Positions 60,084-64,000 of a stretch of 64,000 nucleotides of DNA are shown piece by piece; the stretch's first letter is position 1; each line of letters opens with the position of its first letter. Under the pieces are notes generated by a model. That model searched no databases and was not told where the DNA came from. It saw only the letters and a program-made list of their open reading frames with translations. A program made the position numbers and the translations under genes. This DNA is from CALAZP01 sp964410725. GTDB lineage: Bacteria; Bacteroidota; Bacteroidia; Chitinophagales; Saprospiraceae. The DNA lies in the NCBI GenBank assembly GCA_964410725.1, contig CAYPID010000001.1, forward strand, positions 248,001 through 312,000, read 5' to 3'.

Positions 60084-63000
60084 ATGCCTGCCGATATACA
60101 AACTTTCATTGGAAATCTAACCCAACTAAAAACCAATAATTCCCCTTTACCAGAAAAATTCGAGGAACTCATTCGAATTTTCTATCTAACCATTAATGAA
60201 TTAACCGACGACGATTGGATCAGTTTCAAGAATTTCTATGCCCGGTTTAAATTCTTCCTCAATCGTTACTCACCCGATAGTGCTCAAAGAAAAGAATTAG
60301 ATGCATTCCGGAAATTCATCCGATTTGAAGCAAGAAATTCATCAGATACCCAAGCCTTTCACAATGCTTGGGATATCTTGAATTGGATGGTTCGTTTAAA
60401 AGAAAATGAAGTCGAAAAGCTGGTAACTTCTTTTTTCTTTTCCTCCAAAATTAAACCTAAATCCACACAGGATGAGTTAACTGGATTGGTTGATCAAATT
60501 ATTCCAGGAATTCAACCTATTATCTGTGTTAACAATATTGAAGAATTAACTACTACCATAAAAATCCCTATCCAGAACCCTGAATTAATCTATCTAGAGC
60601 AGATATTGAAAAAGGGCGATCTTATCAAATTTCTACACCTAGAATTAATAAAAAATAAGCTTGTTGCAACTGCCCAAACTTTAGTGGTAATTGAACCTGA
60701 TTTTCTGTTAGATGCAACCGCAATCAGTGAATGTTTCCACCAAAAAAGAGTCGATAGTAATTTTTATTTTCTTAATAAATTAACAAAATCATTACCCAAC
60801 GAACTCGCATTTAAAGGTATATTAATCGGGCAGATTCTTGACGAATTAGTTAGAAGTCCGAAAGAATTTGACTTGCCCTCTACCTTACGAGAAGAAATTA
60901 TAAAAAACCCTATCGCCTCTATTAGAATTGGGAAGTCTGGTTTGCAACAAATTAAACAATCTATAGAAAAAGAACATTGGGAATATCTTCAAAAATTAGC
61001 AGTGGACCAACAGGGTAAAAAAGTATGGATAGAGCCTACTTACTTCTCATCTGTTTACGGCATCCAGGGTAGAATTGACTTACTTAATGAAACCAATGAA
61101 AAAGAAGGAAAAAATATAATTGAACTAAAAAGTGGAACTCCAACAAACCCCAATATATCGTCTATTGCTAAAGAGAACCATAAAATGCAAGCGGTCTGCT
61201 ATGATATGATTCTAGAAAGTACTTACCCCAATAGTACTCAAAATACCGTAGCAGTTTACTACTCCAAAAAAACAGATTTTAATTTCACCCCCTATCGATT
61301 TATCGTCAGTGAATACAAAGAAAAATCCGCTGTACTTAAAATACGAAACGAAATTGTCAGTAAAATTTTGGCCTTATCTCAACAGGATTATTCGACTTTC
61401 AATGAGCTGTTACATCCAAATTTTGCCACTCATTTGCCTTGGTATTTGAGTTCTCCCCTTGAGGATCTCCAAAACTGCTTATCTCAAGAATCTATATCCA
61501 GAATTTATTATAGGGAATTACTATCCTTTGTTCTTCGAGAACTCATTATTGCTAAAATCGGAACAGGAAGAGGAGAGGAAGAAGGAAGAAGCGAGAACGG
61601 CTTTGCCGCACTTTGGTTAAATGACACCGCCTCCAAAAAGGAACATTTTCAAATTATTCCAGCCCTTCAAATCGTCCATATTGAACAATCTACAGGTACC
61701 ATAACCGTTCACTTTACTGAAATTCCCCACTCTTTTCGAGTAGGAGATTTAATCATATTCTATCCCAAAACCAAATATGGCTACGATGCCCTCAAAAATC
61801 AAATCCTTAAAGGAAATATAAAGTCGCTTTCTAAAAATGAATTAGAAATCTCCCTGTACAACAAACAAATGGATTATTCCTTTTTGGAACTTTACGAAAC
61901 TTGGGCTATTGAACCCGATATGTATGAAAATAACTATTGGAGTATTTGTTCTGGCCTTATGAATATCCTAAAATGTACTTCTGAAAAAAAAGAACTCCTT
62001 CTTGGACACAGAGCACCTCAATCGAATACCATCCAACCTTCCCCAATTATAGGATTAAATGAAAACCAAAATGAAGTACTTCATTTGGCATTATCCGCCC
62101 AAGATTATTTTTTGTTACAAGGCCCTCCCGGAACGGGTAAGACGAGTATGTTTCTGTTGAATTTTATTCGAAAAACATTAGCTCAACCCGAGCCTCCTAA
62201 TATTTTCGTTTTGGCTTTTACAAATAAAGCTGTCGAAAAAATTGTAGAAACTTTTAACCATCCCCGATCTGGTGAACCCTTATCGTTTATAAGGTTTGGA
62301 AATAGAAACCTAAAAGACCCCAATAACTTTATTGAAAAAACTAAAAAAGAACCATTTGGGTCCTGGCGAGACCTTTTAACCAGGCACCAAATTTTTGTTT
62401 CTACTGTTTCTTCTTTTCACAACAATTGGATGGAATGGAAGTCATTTATTTCTTTCGATGTCCTGGTGGTTGATGAAGCTTCTCAGCTTACAGAAGCAGA
62501 CCTTGCTGGAATATTGGTTCTCTTTAAAAAATTTATCCTCATTGGCGATCACAAGCAACTGCCGGCTGTAGTTACCCAGAATGAAAAATCAACGGTGGTT
62601 AATCATCCAATTCTCAATAAATTAGGTATTCAGGACTGGAGAACTAGCCTTTTTGAACGACTTTTTAATAATGCTGCCGCAAAAAACTGGAACCATGCAT
62701 TTGGTCAATTAACTCATCATTTTAGAATGCATCAAGAAATTGCAACTCACCTTCAAAAACATTATCTCAGACCATTAATACCAGGTACCGAAGCTCAAAA
62801 GTTAAAAATTCCGTTAAAGCGCCTAGCTTGGATACCCACTTTTACCGAAGGTGACCTCAAAAAAAACATGGCTGAAGCTGAAGCGATTAACCGACTCACC
62901 AAAGAGCTTATTGAAATAGAGGGCTTCCTTCCTGCTGAAATTGGCATCATTTGCCCTTTTAAAGCTCAAATTACTGCAATAAAAGGCTTTTTAAACCAAG

Positions 63001-63260
63001 ATTGGAAAGAACAAATCACTATTGATACAGTAGAACGTTACCAAGGTGATGAACGTAAAATCATTATCTTTTCAACGACCATCAGTAATCCCCTTCAAAT
63101 AAATACCATTCAGAGCATCAACAAACGCGATCCTTTGCGAACGGATAGGAAATTATTAGTCAGTATCAGCAGGGCAGTAGAACGTTTTTATATTTTTGGG
63201 AACCCTAAGGCACTCCAAGCAGCGCCAGCTTATTCAGAGCTTTTGGAAGAACTCTCGTAA
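60084..63260 (+). CDS. Dna2-like nuclease-helicase (PD-(D/E)XK plus SF1 helicase)
   Basis: A 1058-residue fusion. The N-terminal half has a PD-(D/E)XK nuclease core of the Cas4/RecB/Dna2 type: GIQGRIDLL (about 326-334) with IIELKSGTP (about 344-352) and the NHKMQAVCYDMIL helix (about 364). The C-terminal half is an SF1B (UPF1/Dna2-like) helicase: Walker A LLQGPPGTGKTSM (about 675-687), motif II VVDEASQL (about 794), motif III IGDHKQLPAVV, then FRMHQEIA, VERYQGDERKIIIFSTT and VSISRAVERFYIFGNP. The four Cys of Dna2's Fe-S cluster are not seen. Such proteins process DNA ends or flaps in repair; a defence role is also possible for stand-alone versions. It is translated in coupling with the 100-residue gene upstream and converges with rfbA. 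Confidence 0.87.
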   Translation: MPADIQTFIGNLTQLKTNNSPLPEKFEELIRIFYLTINELTDDDWISFKNFYARFKFFLNRYSPDSAQRKELDAFRKFIRFEARNSSDTQAFHNAWDILNWMVRLKENEVEKLVTSFFFSSKIKPKSTQDELTGLVDQIIPGIQPIICVNNIEELTTTIKIPIQNPELIYLEQILKKGDLIKFLHLELIKNKLVATAQTLVVIEPDFLLDATAISECFHQKRVDSNFYFLNKLTKSLPNELAFKGILIGQILDELVRSPKEFDLPSTLREEIIKNPIASIRIGKSGLQQIKQSIEKEHWEYLQKLAVDQQGKKVWIEPTYFSSVYGIQGRIDLLNETNEKEGKNIIELKSGTPTNPNISSIAKENHKMQAVCYDMILESTYPNSTQNTVAVYYSKKTDFNFTPYRFIVSEYKEKSAVLKIRNEIVSKILALSQQDYSTFNELLHPNFATHLPWYLSSPLEDLQNCLSQESISRIYYRELLSFVLRELIIAKIGTGRGEEEGRSENGFAALWLNDTASKKEHFQIIPALQIVHIEQSTGTITVHFTEIPHSFRVGDLIIFYPKTKYGYDALKNQILKGNIKSLSKNELEISLYNKQMDYSFLELYETWAIEPDMYENNYWSICSGLMNILKCTSEKKELLLGHRAPQSNTIQPSPIIGLNENQNEVLHLALSAQDYFLLQGPPGTGKTSMFLLNFIRKTLAQPEPPNIFVLAFTNKAVEKIVETFNHPRSGEPLSFIRFGNRNLKDPNNFIEKTKKEPFGSWRDLLTRHQIFVSTVSSFHNNWMEWKSFISFDVLVVDEASQLTEADLAGILVLFKKFILIGDHKQLPAVVTQNEKSTVVNHPILNKLGIQDWRTSLFERLFNNAAAKNWNHAFGQLTHHFRMHQEIATHLQKHYLRPLIPGTEAQKLKIPLKRLAWIPTFTEGDLKKNMAEAEAINRLTKELIEIEGFLPAEIGIICPFKAQITAIKGFLNQDWKEQITIDTVERYQGDERKIIIFSTTISNPLQINTIQSINKRDPLRTDRKLLVSISRAVERFYIFGNPKALQAAPAYSELLEELS

Positions 63261-63271
63261 AAGACACTCCC

Positions 63272-64000
63272 CTAGTATTCTTTCAAAAGATTAAGCAAAT
63301 AGGTTCCATACCCACTTGATATAAAGGGCTGGGCAATCCTTTCCAATTGATCCTCATTTATATATCCCTTTTTAAAGGCGATTTCCTCTATACATCCAAT
63401 TTTTAAACCCTGTCGCTCTTCAATGACCTGAATAAATTGCCCCGCTTGCATCAACGATTGATGGGTTCCAGTATCTAACCAGGCAACTCCTCTATCCATA
63501 ACCTGAACGGATAATTTTCCTTCCTTCAAATAATGCTTGTTTACGTCTGTAATTTCATATTCTCCTCTAGCACTGGGCTTCAAAGCCTTTGAAACCTCTA
63601 CCACAGAATTGTCATAAAAATACAAGCCCGGTACGGCAAAATTAGACTTAGGATGGGCCGGCTTCTCTTCAATAGAAAGCGCCATGAAATTTTTATCAAA
63701 TTCCACTACTCCATATCGTTCCGGGTCAATAACTTGATAGGCGAAAATAATCCCTCCATTGGGATGGGTACTATCCATTAACAATTGGTCAAGCCCTGTA
63801 CCGTAAAATATATTATCGCCTAAAACCAACGCGACATCGTCATTACCAATGAAAGATGCACCCAAAACAAAAGCCTGGGCCAACCCATTAGCTTCCTTTT
63901 GTTCAACGTAGGAAAAGGAACAACCTATTCTTTGGCCATCGCCCAGTAATCGCTTAAAATGAGGCAAATCATGAGGCGTGCTGATGATTAAAATATCCCT
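63272..64000 (-). CDS. rfbA: Glucose-1-phosphate thymidylyltransferase (partial, N-terminus cut off)
   Basis: The frame runs off the right edge of the window; 242 C-terminal residues are present out of about 290. It makes dTDP-glucose from glucose-1-phosphate and dTTP, the first step toward dTDP-rhamnose and related sugars of surface glycans. The matching stretches are RDILIISTPHDLPHFKRLLG, GLAQAFVLGASFIGNDDVAL, LVLGDNIFYGTGLDQLL, GVVEFDKNFMALSIEEKPAH and RGVAWLDTGTHQSLMQAGQF. The N-terminal nucleotide-binding GG motif is beyond the window edge. It converges with the nuclease-helicase, 11 bases apart. Other rfb genes, if linked, would be to the right. Confidence 0.96.
   Translation of the reverse strand, partial: RDILIISTPHDLPHFKRLLGDGQRIGCSFSYVEQKEANGLAQAFVLGASFIGNDDVALVLGDNIFYGTGLDQLLMDSTHPNGGIIFAYQVIDPERYGVVEFDKNFMALSIEEKPAHPKSNFAVPGLYFYDNSVVEVSKALKPSARGEYEITDVNKHYLKEGKLSVQVMDRGVAWLDTGTHQSLMQAGQFIQVIEERQGLKIGCIEEIAFKKGYINEDQLERIAQPFISSGYGTYLLNLLKEY

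Noticed and set aside
1..64000. CRISPR arrays, insertion sequences, prophage or integrase genes
   Set aside because: No regularly spaced repeats, transposase or phage motifs are visible; the repeats found are within protein-coding sequence of the giant adhesin or are short palindromes.

Overview
This AT-rich window comes from a chromosome of the phylum Bacteroidota. The evidence is a SusC/SusD pair, a type IX secretion (T9SS) gene set with a gliding-associated type B sorting domain, PorP/SprF and PorE-like proteins, Bacteroidota-restricted families (DUF6913, DUF6089, DUF4350, a GYDIA-like GHMP kinase) and repeated promoters of the Bacteroidota form TTTG-N19..21-TAnnTTTG. The many repeats of HYR/Ig type and the DUF5682-MoxR-vWA genes would fit a Saprospiria- or Cytophagia-like lineage, but that finer placement is inference. 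I see no insertion sequence, prophage or CRISPR array. The region reads as compact core chromosome with accessory operons.

Left part (1-16.4 kb): a nutrient-uptake pair (SusD cut by the window edge, SusC), a MarR regulator with a palindrome just upstream of its promoter, tRNA-Asp with its own promoter and terminator, accA-DUF6913-dapA (fatty acid and lysine/peptidoglycan precursors), a FadL-like outer-membrane protein with a secreted low-complexity partner, proS, comM, a GHMP kinase and rpsA.

Middle part (16.4-37 kb): fadD; a PaaE-like reductase, OmpA-like and small-protein operon; LysE transporter, DUF6089 barrel, RsmI-like methyltransferase; scpA; a MoxR ATPase-DUF5682 operon preceded by a shortened DUF5691 gene; a glycosyltransferase; atpD-atpC; an Xaa-Pro aminopeptidase; a vWA-TPR protein, DUF1232 protein and polysaccharide deacetylase; gltX.

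Right part (37-64 kb): a T9SS cassette with a 2114-residue secreted adhesin-like protein, PorP/SprF, two PD40-OmpA proteins (one with full PorE architecture) and a cytosolic TPR protein; a DUF58-MoxR-DUF4350-SpoIIM/DUF4129 membrane cluster; then a long plus-strand run of RDD, rlmD, hypothetical, flippase, vWA, hypothetical and Dna2-like nuclease-helicase; and the cut end of rfbA.

The most interesting points are: the MoxR-DUF5682-vWA system is split into two loci about 30 kb apart and its DUF5691 member is reduced to 70 residues; the RDD gene has no standard start codon where its N-terminus must lie; SpoIIM, a membrane domain and DUF4129 are fused in one protein; an OmpA-like domain has lost its usual peptidoglycan-binding Asp; and a MarR operator candidate is visible. 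Gene ends are tightly packed, with several convergent pairs overlapping by 4-30 bases.
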